A stretch of DNA of 64,000 nucleotides from Bacillus gaemokensis (GCF_001590835.1 NZ_LTAQ01000004.1:1-64000), one strand, 5' to 3'. Numbered from the stretch's first letter, positions 8,522-17,006 are shown. A program made the numbers and translations. Notes: generated by a model not told the origin, from the letters alone.

Positions 8522-10618
8522 TTGGCAAGATGGATAGAACTTAATAATGAAGTTACAGTCAAAGATGAAGATGGTCAATTTCAATACCACAAAGATAAGG
8601 AAGCTGTTCGCTCATACTTTGTTGACCATATCAACAAGAACATGCAGTATTTCCACGACCTAGAAGAGCAGTTAGAGTATTTAGTGGAGAATGATTACTA
8701 CGACAAGTCTATTCTTGATAAGTACAAGATGCGACAAATCAGAGAAGTCTATAAGCTTGTATATGGTGAGAAGTTCCGATTCAAATCATTTATGAGTGCA
8801 TTCAAGTTCTACAATGATTATGCACTGAAAACAAACGATGGTGAGAACATTTTAGAGCGATATGAGGACAGAATTGCTATCACAGCATTGTTCCTAGCAG
8901 ATGGAGATTACCAGTTAGCTAAGCGAATTGCTAGACAGCTAATTAAACAAAACTATCAACCTGCAACACCTACATTCTTGAATGCAGGACGAAGTAGAGC
9001 AGGGCGATTAGTATCATGCTTCCTATTACAAATGCCAGATAGCACAGAAGGTATTATGTATATCACTGAAGCTTGCGCACAGTTATCACGATTTGGTGGT
9101 GGCGTAGCAATTAACTTGTCTCTATTACGAGCAGGGGATGAATCAATTAAAGGCATTGACGGAGCATCAACATCAATTGTTGGTATCGCTAAGATTCTAG
9201 AAGGCATATTCTCAAAATTCAATCAGCTTGGACAACGAAGTGGTGCAGGGGCTGTTTACTTAAATGTATTCCACAGCGATATCTTAGACCTGTTAAATAC
9301 GAAGAAAATCAATGCTGACGAGAAAGAACGTTTAAAAACACTATCTATTGGTGTCATTGTTCCTAGTAAGCTATATGAATTAGCTGAAAGAGATGAAGAG
9401 TGGTTTAGCTTCTATCCTCATAGTGTTTATAAAGAGTATGGTAAACATTTAGATGACATGAAGATGGATGAAATGTACGATGAGTTACTAAACAATCCTA
9501 ATGTTCGTAAGAAGCCTATGGGTTCTGCTCGTGCATTCTTTGAAGAAATTGGTCGTACACAAATTGAATCTGGTTATCCATACCTTCTAAATCGTGATGT
9601 AGCTAACAAAGTACACATGTTAAAGGATATTGGCGACATCAAAATGTCGAATTTATGTGTGGAAATACTACAATTGCAGACCGAGTCAGACATTCAATCT
9701 TACAAGGGTACTGATACATTCGGAAATGATATCTCATGTAACTTAGGTTCTTTAAACATCGTTAATGTAATGGAGAACAAAGATATCAAAGAATCTGTAA
9801 AGGTTGCTATGGATGCTTTAACGACAGTTGCTCGTAAGACAGCTATTGATGAAGTCCCTACAGTCAAGAAAGCAAACGATGAGTTCCACAGTGTTGGATT
9901 AGGTGCAATGAACCTTCATGGATACTTAGCTAAGAATCATATTCCTTATGAAAGTAAAGAGGCTAGAGACTTTGCAAATGTATTCTTCATGATGATGCGA
10001 TTCTATGCATTAGAGCGTTCAAATGAGATTGCTATGGAACATGGAGCATTCAAGCACTTTGAGAAGTCAGAGTATGAAAAAGGTACAGCATTGCAAATGT
10101 ATGTAGATAAATCATTTGCTCCTAAAACAGAAAAAGTTAAAGAGTTATTCAGTGGTATTTATATACCTACACAAGAAGACTGGAAGCGACTAAACGAGTC
10201 TATCATGGAACATGGTATCTATTCAGCTTACCAATTAGCAATCGCTCCTACTGGTTCAATCTCATATGTTCAAGGGGCTACACCAAGTGTAATGCCAATC
10301 ACACAGCGTATTGAGAAAAGAACATATGGTAACTCGACAACTATTTATCCAATGCCATATCTATCTAACCAGACTTACTGGTTCTTGAAAGAGGCTTACA
10401 ACATGGATATGTTTAAGCTAATCGACCTTATGGCTGTAATTCAGCGCCACGTTGACCAATCAATTTCAACAACTCTATTTGTAGACGGAGAGGAAATCAC
10501 TGACGGTGACTTGGCTCGTTACTACATTTATGCCCATAAAAAAGGCTTAAAGACACTTTACTACACAAGAACTAAGAAGGCTTCAACTGATGACTTCTGT
10601 ACGTCTTGTACAGTTTAA
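8522..10618 (+). CDS. nrdE: Class Ib ribonucleoside-diphosphate reductase alpha subunit
   Basis: Reduces NDPs to dNDPs with NrdF. 698 aa, TTG start. Seen: ATPTFLNAGR, the active-site Cys segment RLVSCFLLQMPD, NLCVEI and DISCNLGSLNI with the catalytic Asn/Cys/Glu loop region, GLGAMNLHGYL, and the C-terminal redox pair DDFCTSCTV. No intron or intein interrupts it, although nrdE of SPbeta-type phages can carry them. It is followed by an element copy, a promoter and a DNA-binding-like ORF before nrdF. Confidence 0.95.
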   Translation: MARWIELNNEVTVKDEDGQFQYHKDKEAVRSYFVDHINKNMQYFHDLEEQLEYLVENDYYDKSILDKYKMRQIREVYKLVYGEKFRFKSFMSAFKFYNDYALKTNDGENILERYEDRIAITALFLADGDYQLAKRIARQLIKQNYQPATPTFLNAGRSRAGRLVSCFLLQMPDSTEGIMYITEACAQLSRFGGGVAINLSLLRAGDESIKGIDGASTSIVGIAKILEGIFSKFNQLGQRSGAGAVYLNVFHSDILDLLNTKKINADEKERLKTLSIGVIVPSKLYELAERDEEWFSFYPHSVYKEYGKHLDDMKMDEMYDELLNNPNVRKKPMGSARAFFEEIGRTQIESGYPYLLNRDVANKVHMLKDIGDIKMSNLCVEILQLQTESDIQSYKGTDTFGNDISCNLGSLNIVNVMENKDIKESVKVAMDALTTVARKTAIDEVPTVKKANDEFHSVGLGAMNLHGYLAKNHIPYESKEARDFANVFFMMMRFYALERSNEIAMEHGAFKHFEKSEYEKGTALQMYVDKSFAPKTEKVKELFSGIYIPTQEDWKRLNESIMEHGIYSAYQLAIAPTGSISYVQGATPSVMPITQRIEKRTYGNSTTIYPMPYLSNQTYWFLKEAYNMDMFKLIDLMAVIQRHVDQSISTTLFVDGEEITDGDLARYYIYAHKKGLKTLYYTRTKKASTDDFCTSCTV

Positions 10619-10623
10619 AAAGA

Positions 10624-10642
10624 TTAAACAAAATCATTGCAA
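10624..10642 (+). repeat. 19-bp intergenic element, copy 6
   Basis: TTAAACAAAATCATTGCAA (one change), shortly after the nrdE stop. Its TTGCAA forms a -35 box. Confidence 0.8.
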
Positions 10643-10665
10643 TAATTTAGATGGTATGTTACTAT
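10637..10665 (+). promoter_or_regulatory. Promoter between nrdE and nrdF
   Basis: TTGCAA, 17 bp, TACTAT (10660-10665). A 9-bp hairpin AGAGGGTTG / CAACCCTCT (10669-10696) begins near the expected start site and runs into the next element copy. Confidence 0.6.
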
Positions 10666-10695
10666 AAGAGAGGGTTGTTTCATTGCTCAACCCTC

Positions 10696-10714
10696 TTAAA
10701 CAAAACCATTAAGA
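10696..10714 (+). repeat. 19-bp intergenic element, copy 7
   Basis: TTAAACAAAACCATTAAGA, overlapping the AAGAGGAGG ribosome site of the next gene. Confidence 0.85.
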
Positions 10715-10726
10715 GGAGGATATCCA

Positions 10727-11311
10727 TTGAATCATAATAAAAAAGGTCAATCTTATGTCATTGACAGCAGATTTAGATTAACGGAAGCAGAAGGGGTAGT
10801 TGAGTATTGTCGAGTACGATTCTTACAGACAGGTAACACTCAAGTAATTCCTCACAAGATTGTAGAAACAGGTGAGTTTGAAGACTTGTCACTTGTAAAA
10901 GTATTGAAGGCAGAACTTTCTCAAGAAGAATCAGACACTTTTAGAGAACTTTTAAAGGATGCACCAATGATAACTCTACCGATTATAGAGAAGTCAAATG
11001 CTCAAGTTATTGGCTCATCTACAACGCATATAGAACCTGTTACTACTACACTAGTGCATAAAGGTGAACCTTCAAAACCTGTGACATTAGAACTGAAAAC
11101 TGATAACCTTTCAAACTCTGTAACATTAGTTGACAATGTTATTAAGCCAAAAGAGTTCGTTGCTATTGCTACAAGCCCAAAGGGTAAAGAGATTAAAGTA
11201 ACAGACCTTGAAGCCTTCTGCAAAGTGAATAAGCTTGATTTAGAAGCTGTACAATCAGTTCTTGAAGGCAAACAGAAGACACATCGTAAATGGAGGTTCA
11301 CTCAAGCATGA
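10727..11311 (+). CDS. Possible degenerate homing-endonuclease or DNA-binding protein
   Basis: 194 aa, TTG start 7 bases after AAGAGGAGG. The C-terminal ~45 residues (IKVTDLEAFCKVNKLDLEAVQSVLEGKQKTHRKWRF) match the pattern of small NUMOD/AP2-type modules at the ends of phage homing endonucleases: conserved FC, V...L.GK.K.H..W.F. The N-terminus (vRFLQTGNTQVI) is also like such modules. No HNH, GIY-YIG or LAGLIDADG catalytic motif is visible. It lies between nrdE and nrdF and overlaps nrdF, which may reflect invasion by a mobile gene that has since decayed or been adopted as a regulator. Confidence 0.5.
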   Translation: MNHNKKGQSYVIDSRFRLTEAEGVVEYCRVRFLQTGNTQVIPHKIVETGEFEDLSLVKVLKAELSQEESDTFRELLKDAPMITLPIIEKSNAQVIGSSTTHIEPVTTTLVHKGEPSKPVTLELKTDNLSNSVTLVDNVIKPKEFVAIATSPKGKEIKVTDLEAFCKVNKLDLEAVQSVLEGKQKTHRKWRFTQA

Positions 11312-12306
11312 CAATGACACCACGAATTCATCGAGCAGTAAACTGGAATAAGCAAATTGATGGTTATACACTGGCGTTCTGGAATCAAAATATACAGCAG
11401 ATGTGGACAGATACAGAATTTGTACCATCAAAAGACCGCAACGATTGGAACAAGTTGGCGCCTAAAGTACAGGATGCTTATAAGTTTGTACTATCTGGAT
11501 TAACAACATTAGATACGAAGCAATATGAAACAGGTATCCCTGCTATCAAGGCTCATATCCCAGACTTACAACGTAGAGCAGTGCTTTCATTTATGGAGTT
11601 TATGGAATCCATGCATGCGAAAAGTTATAGTACAATCTTTACAACACTGCTTCCAGAAACAGAAGTTGATTATCTATTGGATGTATGGGTAGAAGAGAAT
11701 CCTTATCTACAGTATAAAGCAGAACATATCTCTTATTACTATGAGAACATCACTGACAATAAGAGCCTATATCTTGCTCTAGTAGCATCTGTATTCTTAG
11801 AAAGCTTCTTATTCTACAGTGGATTCTTCTTACCACTATGGTTAGCAGGGCAAGGTAAAATGGTTGCTTCTGGTGAGATTATCAACAAAATCATCCAAGA
11901 TGAATCAATCCATGGGGTATACATTGGATTACTTGCTCAAGAAGCATATGAAGCATTAACACCTCAAGAGAAAGAAGAAGCTGACTACGAAGCTGATATG
12001 CTTTTAGAAGAACTTATGGAAAATGAGTTCAAGTATACAGAAAGCATTTATACTGAGATTGGTCTTGCTCATGAGGTTAAAGCCTTCTTGCACTATAATG
12101 CAAACAAAGCATTAATGAACTTAGGCAAGTCACCTAAATACGAAGATAAGAAGATTAACCCTATCGTATTAAATGGCTTGAATACTGAATCTGGAACACA
12201 CGATTTCTTCTCTACAAAAGGTAGTGGTTATCAGAAGGCGAAACACCGCCCATTAACAGATGATGACTTTGCATTCCCTTGGTTAGATGAAGAGGACGAC
12301 ATTTAA
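11308..12306 (+). CDS. nrdF: Class Ib ribonucleoside-diphosphate reductase beta subunit
   Basis: Carries the dimetal-tyrosyl radical. Metal-ligand motifs seen: FMEFMESMHAKSYS (E..H), LESFLFYSGFFLP, and IIQDESIHGVYIG (E..H). The C-terminus DDFAFPWLDEEDDI resembles the tail that docks on NrdE. Start chosen at ATG 11308, overlapping the preceding TGA (ATGA) with TGGAGG upstream; the ATG at 11290 overlaps that ribosome site. About 332 aa, a normal length. Confidence 0.94.
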   Translation: MTMTPRIHRAVNWNKQIDGYTLAFWNQNIQQMWTDTEFVPSKDRNDWNKLAPKVQDAYKFVLSGLTTLDTKQYETGIPAIKAHIPDLQRRAVLSFMEFMESMHAKSYSTIFTTLLPETEVDYLLDVWVEENPYLQYKAEHISYYYENITDNKSLYLALVASVFLESFLFYSGFFLPLWLAGQGKMVASGEIINKIIQDESIHGVYIGLLAQEAYEALTPQEKEEADYEADMLLEELMENEFKYTESIYTEIGLAHEVKAFLHYNANKALMNLGKSPKYEDKKINPIVLNGLNTESGTHDFFSTKGSGYQKAKHRPLTDDDFAFPWLDEEDDI

Positions 12307-12333
12307 AACTAAACAAACAGAATGGAGAATACG

Positions 12334-12600
12334 ATGAAATTAATTAAATTTGAACAATCAGACTGCACACCTTGTAAGATGTTAAAAGAGTTTATGGAAG
12401 GATTAGGAGTTGAGGCTGACAAAGTAGTTAACCTTACAACTGCTACAGAAATGGAAGACTTCATGTTGGCAAGTAAGCATGGTATTGAGAAGACTCCAGT
12501 TCTTCTAATTGAAGACGACAATGGTAAAGAGATTGCTCGCTATAAAGGTGTAGGTCAAACTGGAGTTAAAGCAATCCTTGTTCAACGTGGCTTAATATAA
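12334..12600 (+). CDS. Thioredoxin/glutaredoxin-like redox protein
   Basis: 88 aa with the redox motif CTPC near residue 10 (FEQSDCTPCKMLKEF) and a cis-Pro at KTPVLLI, the hallmarks of a thioredoxin fold. It probably re-reduces the phage ribonucleotide reductase, as NrdH does in other nrd operons. ATG 12334 is preferred because GGAG lies 6 bases upstream; the ATG at 12322 overlaps that site. Confidence 0.88.
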   Translation: MKLIKFEQSDCTPCKMLKEFMEGLGVEADKVVNLTTATEMEDFMLASKHGIEKTPVLLIEDDNGKEIARYKGVGQTGVKAILVQRGLI

Positions 12601-12616
12601 AACAAAACCATTAAAA
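12598..12616 (+). repeat. 19-bp intergenic element, copy 8
   Basis: TAAAACAAAACCATTAAAA, followed by a 7-bp hairpin AGGGGAG / CTCCCCT before the next ribosome site. Confidence 0.8.
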
Positions 12617-12667
12617 TAGGGGAGCTTATCTCCCCTTGTACATAACAAACAAGGAGGATTACCAATC

Positions 12668-12964
12668 ATGGCAAGAAGAACAATTCGACAAAACGTAGAG
12701 TCAATTTTAAGCAGGAATGAACGTGCAAGAGGGGATGACAAAGCCCTATTAGTAGCTTATTGGAAAGAAATCGATGGCATTAACTTCAATAACTTTGAAG
12801 CAGAGTTTGTCCAAAAGGGAACTATGGCAGAGTCTATTCGTAGACAACGTCAATTAATTCAAGAGGATGGTCGCTTCTTGCCAAGTGAGGAAATCATCGA
12901 GAAGCGCAAGGGAAGAGAGTTTGCCATGAGAGCATCCATTCTTCATAAAAGAGAAGCAATCTAA
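12668..12964 (+). CDS. Hypothetical phage protein, 98 aa
   Basis: Basic helical protein (MARRTIRQNVESIL…ESIRRQRQLIQEDGRF). Similar small proteins occur in Bacillus phages, as I recall, without known function. AAGGAGG is 9 bases upstream. Confidence 0.7.
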   Translation: MARRTIRQNVESILSRNERARGDDKALLVAYWKEIDGINFNNFEAEFVQKGTMAESIRRQRQLIQEDGRFLPSEEIIEKRKGREFAMRASILHKREAI

Positions 12965-12977
12965 AGGAGGATTTACA

Positions 12978-13232
12978 TTGATTAAATTAATGAAGTGTAG
13001 ATGCATAGAGGGTATCCGTGTAAGAAAGAATGGCACTTTTACCTTTGGCAAGGCTTATTGGGGAAGAGTTGCAAAAGATGGAAGTGTAATGATGTTAAGC
13101 GATGAGAAGCAGTGGATTAGAGTATTTGAGCCTAAGATGAATACAGCTTTCCAACCTGTTCTTAACTTTAGACTTCTATACAATAAGTTCCCAAAGAACA
13201 AAAAAGAACTAAAAGAATTAATCAGAAACTAA
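12978..13232 (+). CDS. Hypothetical protein, 84 aa
   Basis: TTG start 7 bases after a perfect AAAGGAGG. Beta-rich, basic, not recognised. Tightly spaced between neighbours in the same direction. Confidence 0.65.
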   Translation: MIKLMKCRCIEGIRVRKNGTFTFGKAYWGRVAKDGSVMMLSDEKQWIRVFEPKMNTAFQPVLNFRLLYNKFPKNKKELKELIRN

Positions 13233-13259
13233 AACATACAAATCAGGAGGCAATTTATT

Positions 13260-14291
13260 ATGACAAACAGAACAGTTAAGGTATTAGATTCAATTAAGGT
13301 AAAGTTATTCACTCACACAGATTTAGATGGTATTGGTTGTGAAGTAGTAGGTCGTTTAGCATTTAAGCAAATTGATGTAGAGCATTGTGACTATCATAAC
13401 GTAGATGACAAGGTTAAGAACTTCTTAACAACTGGTGAGCATAAACGTTACGATATGGTTATTATCACTGATATCTCAGTTAAAGAGCCAGTTGCAGATA
13501 TGATTCAATCTACAATTGCTGAGAAGGTTGTTCTTCTAGACCATCATGAGACAGCTAAATGGATGAATCACAAGTATGAGTGGGCTAACGTTAGAGTAGA
13601 GGGTCGTAAAGGCAAGGATTCTGGAACAAACCTATTATTCGAACATCTATCAATGCACTATGGTATGTTCCGCAATGAGAAGTATTACGATGCTCTATCA
13701 ATCTTCGTTGAAAAGGTTCGTAGATACGATTGTTGGGAATGGAAGACAGCCTACAATGACACAGATGCATTGTTATTAAACAATCTGTTGTATCTAATTG
13801 GTAGAAAGTCATTTGCAAATAAGTTCTATAATAAGTTCATGTACTCATCTCGATTTGTTTACATGAGTGGTGATTGGACTGAGATGTTCGATAGTGCTGA
13901 TAAAGCTGTTCTTGAAGTGGATAGAGAGAAAGCTAAAGCATACTTCGATAAGAAAGAGAAGCAAATGTTTACTGCTAATCTATTAGGACATAAAGTAGGG
14001 GTAGTATTCGCAGAGCAATATATCTCTGAATTAGGCAACATCTTAAATGAGCGACATAAGGACTTAGACCTTATTGCAATCGTTGATATGGGTAGTAAGA
14101 AGGTCTCTTACAGAACAATTCACGACCATGTAAATGTATCTGCACTAGCTAAGACATTTGGTGGAGGCGGTCATGTAAAAGCCTCTGGTAGCGAGTTTGA
14201 AGTATCTCTTCAGAAACATATGTTTAAGTTAATCTTCGGCATTGGAGCGCTTTCAAAAGTTCGAAAATTGGTTGACATGTTCACTAAATAA
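13260..14291 (+). CDS. DHH-family phosphoesterase (NrnA/RecJ-like)
   Basis: 343 aa. Motif I FTHTDLDGIGCE, motif II VIITDIS, motif III VLLDHHETA (the DHH signature), and the C-terminal DHHA1 glycine motif FGGGGHVKASG. Such enzymes cleave short RNA or single-stranded DNA or cyclic dinucleotides using Mn. Which substrate applies here cannot be told. In a phage nucleotide operon, a nanoRNase or exonuclease recycling role is plausible; degrading a cyclic-dinucleotide defence signal is a speculative alternative. Confidence 0.85.
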   Translation: MTNRTVKVLDSIKVKLFTHTDLDGIGCEVVGRLAFKQIDVEHCDYHNVDDKVKNFLTTGEHKRYDMVIITDISVKEPVADMIQSTIAEKVVLLDHHETAKWMNHKYEWANVRVEGRKGKDSGTNLLFEHLSMHYGMFRNEKYYDALSIFVEKVRRYDCWEWKTAYNDTDALLLNNLLYLIGRKSFANKFYNKFMYSSRFVYMSGDWTEMFDSADKAVLEVDREKAKAYFDKKEKQMFTANLLGHKVGVVFAEQYISELGNILNERHKDLDLIAIVDMGSKKVSYRTIHDHVNVSALAKTFGGGGHVKASGSEFEVSLQKHMFKLIFGIGALSKVRKLVDMFTK

Positions 14292-14300
14292 TGGTATCAT
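14272..14300 (+). promoter_or_regulatory. Sigma-A promoter for small-gene cluster
   Basis: TTGACA (14272-14277), 17 bp, TATCAT (14295-14300), starting inside the end of the DHH gene. The transcript would begin with hairpin TAGAGTGA / TCACTCTA (14302-14335) running straight into a 19-bp element. Confidence 0.8.
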
Positions 14301-14333
14301 TTAGAGTGAGGTAGGAATCTTTTTACTTCACTC

Positions 14334-14352
14334 TAAAACAAAACCATTGAAA
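14334..14352 (+). repeat. 19-bp intergenic element, copy 9
   Basis: CTAAAACAAAACCATTGAAA-type copy at the foot of a hairpin. A tiny ORF of 4 codons (ATGATGTGTAAA) with its own GAGGAGG follows before the first real gene. Confidence 0.8.
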
Positions 14353-14398
14353 TTTTGAGTGAGGAGGATGATGTGTAAATAACAAAAGGAGAATGAAG

Positions 14399-14566
14399 AT
14401 GAACGTAACTAAAGAATGGACAACTACAGAGTTGATGGAGTTTTTAAACACATACAATAGAGTTCTTAAAACAAACCCACAGAATGCAATGCGATTGAAG
14501 TCACTGTATGTGAGCGCATTTGATGAGTTATCTAAACGTAGCAAGCTTTTAGCTATGCTGTACTAA
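14399..14566 (+). CDS. Small hypothetical protein, 55 aa
   Basis: MNVTKEWTTTELMEFLNTY…: helical, basic C-terminus. AAAGGAG lies 7 bases before ATG 14399. No function recognised. Confidence 0.7.
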   Translation: MNVTKEWTTTELMEFLNTYNRVLKTNPQNAMRLKSLYVSAFDELSKRSKLLAMLY

Positions 14567-14583
14567 GGAGTGGGTTACTGATT

Positions 14584-14652
14584 ATGAAATTTATTGTTAT
14601 GACTATTATAGGAATGCTGTTATTTATATCAAGTTGGTGTGTTAGAGACTAA
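14584..14652 (+). CDS. Tiny membrane peptide, 22 aa
   Basis: Nearly the whole peptide is one hydrophobic segment (FIVMTIIGMLLFIS) ending in polar residues. AAGGAG precedes it, though at wide spacing. It could be a small membrane effector or chance. Confidence 0.4.
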   Translation: MKFIVMTIIGMLLFISSWCVRD

Positions 14653-14664
14653 GGAGGGCTAAAG

Positions 14665-14946
14665 ATGAAAGTAGCGATTTGTGAGGCGAAGAGTAATTAT
14701 ACGATTGAAGCAGGTGATTTAATTATTGCAAAGCATATCAAAGGACATATTCTAAACTATTTAGTTATCAAGGAGAGAGATGAGTTAATGCCTAAGTATA
14801 GACTTCTAAATGTAGACTCATCTTTTATAATGGCTACCTTTTCTTCTGGGAGAACGAGTGACGTTGTAACATATGTTACTAAGAGTCTTAAATGCGAAAT
14901 CTTGAGTGTCATTCCTGCAAGCAAACTACAATTAGGATTAAAGTGA
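14665..14946 (+). CDS. Hypothetical protein, 93 aa
   Basis: ATG follows AAGGAGGGC. Beta-rich N-terminal half with a possible small barrel. Not recognised. Confidence 0.65.
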   Translation: MKVAICEAKSNYTIEAGDLIIAKHIKGHILNYLVIKERDELMPKYRLLNVDSSFIMATFSSGRTSDVVTYVTKSLKCEILSVIPASKLQLGLK

Positions 14947-14951
14947 CAACT

Positions 14952-14978
14952 AATAAAAGTTAAGTTTTAATAACTATT
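14952..14978 (+). repeat. Second dispersed element, copy 2
   Basis: AATAAAA, 6 bases, TTTTAATAACTATT, in the 48-base gap between two small genes, just before the next ribosome site. Confidence 0.65.
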
Positions 14979-14994
14979 ACAGAAGGGTAGGAGT

Positions 14995-15270
14995 ATGACG
15001 ATGGGGAGTCCAATAGACGATATGCTTGCTAAGCAAAGAGAGATTGATGAAAAGCTATCTCCAAGCAAATATGAAATGCGTTATATTACTGACTATGCAA
15101 GAGTGATTTATGACAAGGCTCAACTTGTAAACAATGCTTCTGAAATGGCTCACCAAGGATTGATTGATTTTGAACTTGCTCAAAAAATCATGGATACGCA
15201 AAAGGAAAACATTAAAAGTGATATTAAGTATCTGCAAATTTACTTAGGAATTGACGAAAAGGATAATTAA
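14995..15270 (+). CDS. Hypothetical protein, 91 aa
   Basis: Helical, charged protein. GGGTAGGAG is placed just before ATG 14995; ATG 15001 is an alternative. Not recognised. Confidence 0.65.
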   Translation: MTMGSPIDDMLAKQREIDEKLSPSKYEMRYITDYARVIYDKAQLVNNASEMAHQGLIDFELAQKIMDTQKENIKSDIKYLQIYLGIDEKDN

Positions 15271-15285
15271 ACAAATCCATTAAAA
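15267..15285 (+). repeat. 19-bp intergenic element, copy 10 (variant)
   Basis: TTAAACAAATCCATTAAAA, overlapping the preceding stop and adjoining AAAGGAGGTG of the next gene. It shares the AAATCC variant with copy 1. Confidence 0.8.
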
Positions 15286-15297
15286 GGAGGTGATACG

Positions 15298-15546
15298 TTG
15301 AAACTACAAGACCTTAATAAAGTATTTGAAGAGGCTAGAAAGGTTAATGCAAGTTACGCTGGAATAATAGTATTGCCAACAGAAGAGGCTATTATCTTCA
15401 GTAGCAAAGTATTCGATTACAAACAAGAATACATTAATGACGTTTACAATGAAAACCTGCAATTAAAGCATGCTAAGCATGTTCAGATTGTTGATTGTGC
15501 TTATGGTAAGACTTATCACGATATTCAAGTTAAATTGAAACGATAG
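15298..15546 (+). CDS. Hypothetical protein, 82 aa
   Basis: TTG start after the near-perfect ribosome site AAAGGAGGTGAT. Not recognised. Confidence 0.65.
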   Translation: MKLQDLNKVFEEARKVNASYAGIIVLPTEEAIIFSSKVFDYKQEYINDVYNENLQLKHAKHVQIVDCAYGKTYHDIQVKLKR

Positions 15547-15555
15547 GAGATGCCT

Positions 15556-15663
15556 ATGAGAAAGAGAAGAATGAAAGCACGAAAGAGAGATTTTATCCTA
15601 GGAATGTTCGAAGGAGTATGGGACTTCTTATTCATAGTGATATTTGGGTGGTGGATGGGTTGA
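15556..15663 (+). CDS. Small basic membrane protein, 35 aa
   Basis: Starts with a highly basic stretch (RKRRMKARKR) followed by a hydrophobic Trp-rich segment (VWDFLFIVIFGWWMG). ATG 15556 has AGGAG 6 bases upstream. Positive-inside rule suggests N-in. It overlaps the next gene by 4 bases (TTGA). Confidence 0.55.
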   Translation: MRKRRMKARKRDFILGMFEGVWDFLFIVIFGWWMG

Positions 15664-15809
15664 AAACAGAATTTACTAGAGAAGAGTTAACATCTATGTT
15701 CAATGCTCTTATTAAACAAAGCGCTTCAAATATGGCGGTTGACAAGAACTTAGAGAGCGCTACTAAGAAAGTAATGAATCTAATAACAATTATGGATTCA
15801 ACAAAATAA
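15660..15809 (+). CDS. Small hypothetical protein, 49 aa
   Basis: Starts at TTG overlapping the previous TGA. The longer frame from ATG 15618 has a ribosome site only 2 bases away and overlaps the membrane peptide, so it is less likely. Helical, not recognised. Confidence 0.5.
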   Translation: MKTEFTREELTSMFNALIKQSASNMAVDKNLESATKKVMNLITIMDSTK

Positions 15810-15826
15810 GAAAGGATGGGTAGTTC

Positions 15827-16396
15827 GTGAGTCGATTCTTAATCAACTATGATGAATTACCCATTTCAGTAAATAACTATATTAAACCGAGTGCAAGTGT
15901 TATAGGCGGTAAGGCAATCGTGCATATGTACGAAACAAGAGAGAGCAAGGATTGGAAAAAGAGATTCCAAGCTTATTTAAAGCGAGAAGTAGTTAAGCAG
16001 AAATGGGATAAGGATTCAACATCAAAAGGACATTGGTATCTAGACTGCGTATTCTATCAAGCTAGAACCAATCAAGATAATAATAACTATTATAAAATTC
16101 TATGTGATGCTCTTAGTGGCATTGCAATAGAAGATGACAAGAATATCTTGGTTCGAACACAACGAATATTCTACGATTCGAAACAGCCAAAATTCGTTGC
16201 TGTATTGAGGCAAGTTGACTATAGAGGCGTATGGAAAGATGAGGAACACTATTCTAAATTCTTTGCAGATAACTGTATGCAATGTAAGAAGAATCATGAG
16301 AAGTGTACGATTCTAAAGAAGGCAAAGGAAGGTCGTATACAGACTGAATTGAAACAAGAGAATATGTTCCAGACTTGTGAGAAAAGGAAGGTATAG
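15827..16396 (+). CDS. RusA-like Holliday junction resolvase
   Basis: 189 aa, GTG start. Has the RusA layout: N-terminal PISVNNYIKP, then NQDNNNYYKILCDAL and GIAIEDDKNILVRTQ, supplying the acidic residues that bind Mg at the active site. The C-terminal extension contains CMQCKKNHEKC and a later C, possibly a zinc knot, not typical of RusA. Probably resolves replication or recombination branches before packaging. It is followed by a terminator containing its own stop codon. Confidence 0.75.
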   Translation: MSRFLINYDELPISVNNYIKPSASVIGGKAIVHMYETRESKDWKKRFQAYLKREVVKQKWDKDSTSKGHWYLDCVFYQARTNQDNNNYYKILCDALSGIAIEDDKNILVRTQRIFYDSKQPKFVAVLRQVDYRGVWKDEEHYSKFFADNCMQCKKNHEKCTILKKAKEGRIQTELKQENMFQTCEKRKV

Positions 16397-16417
16397 TTCG
16401 TCTATAGCTTCCTTTTT
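16384..16417 (+). terminator. Rho-independent terminator
   Basis: GGAAG…TATAG / CTATA…CTTCC stem and then TTTTTATT. Overlaps the last codons of the resolvase gene. Confidence 0.75.
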
Positions 16418-16421
16418 ATTA

Positions 16422-16450
16422 TTTACTTATTTACTGTAACACTGTATAAT
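16422..16450 (+). promoter_or_regulatory. Promoter with shared operator-like sequence
   Basis: TTTACT, 17 bp, perfect TATAAT (16445-16450). TACTGTAACAC at 16432-16442 is the exact reverse complement of GTGTTACAGTA at 4572-4582, beside the other plus-strand promoter of this type. TGTAAC / GTTACA flank the -10. Confidence 0.7.
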
Positions 16451-16487
16451 GGTTACATAAGACTTATACCATACACGGAGGATATAT

Positions 16488-16985
16488 ATGAAGAAAAAGA
16501 TACTGATAGGGATTTTAATTGTAATCGCTGTCATAGGGGTTACCCTTGGGTTCTTAGTGAACAAAGCAAGCAATATGAAGAATGAATTTACAAGCTTTAG
16601 AGAAGAGTTGGATAAGGACTTCTTTCCATTAATAGAGGATACTCATACGTACTTTGAAATTGTAATCAAAAAAGGCGAGTCTCATGGATTGGAGAGTTGG
16701 TATATTACAGGGGATGGAATGACTGAAAACCTCAAATACAATACGAGAATAAAAGAGATAAGAGATAAAATTATAAACAAAGATATTGAGAATAAAGATG
16801 CACTTGAATTGAAGAAGAATGTTCTAAACACACTGTCCTTAACAGAGTCAGCTTTAAAGGATGTAAACACCTTCTACAAAAATGAAAACTCTCATTTATT
16901 ATGGGATAAATTAAACGAAGATTTGGATAAGTTAACCAAGAACATAGATGAACAGAACAAGATATTAGGAAAATATTACAAATAG
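16488..16985 (+). CDS. Membrane-anchored extracytoplasmic protein, 165 aa
   Basis: Residues 4-25 form one hydrophobic segment after KKK; the rest is a charged, mostly helical domain, predicted outside the cell. No lipobox Cys, so a signal anchor is likely. CGGAGG upstream. Its own promoter after a terminator suggests separate control, as expected for an exclusion or early host-takeover function, but no family is recognised. Confidence 0.65.
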   Translation: MKKKILIGILIVIAVIGVTLGFLVNKASNMKNEFTSFREELDKDFFPLIEDTHTYFEIVIKKGESHGLESWYITGDGMTENLKYNTRIKEIRDKIINKDIENKDALELKKNVLNTLSLTESALKDVNTFYKNENSHLLWDKLNEDLDKLTKNIDEQNKILGKYYK

Positions 16986-17006
16986 AAGTTAGTAAAGGAG
17001 CAAGTC

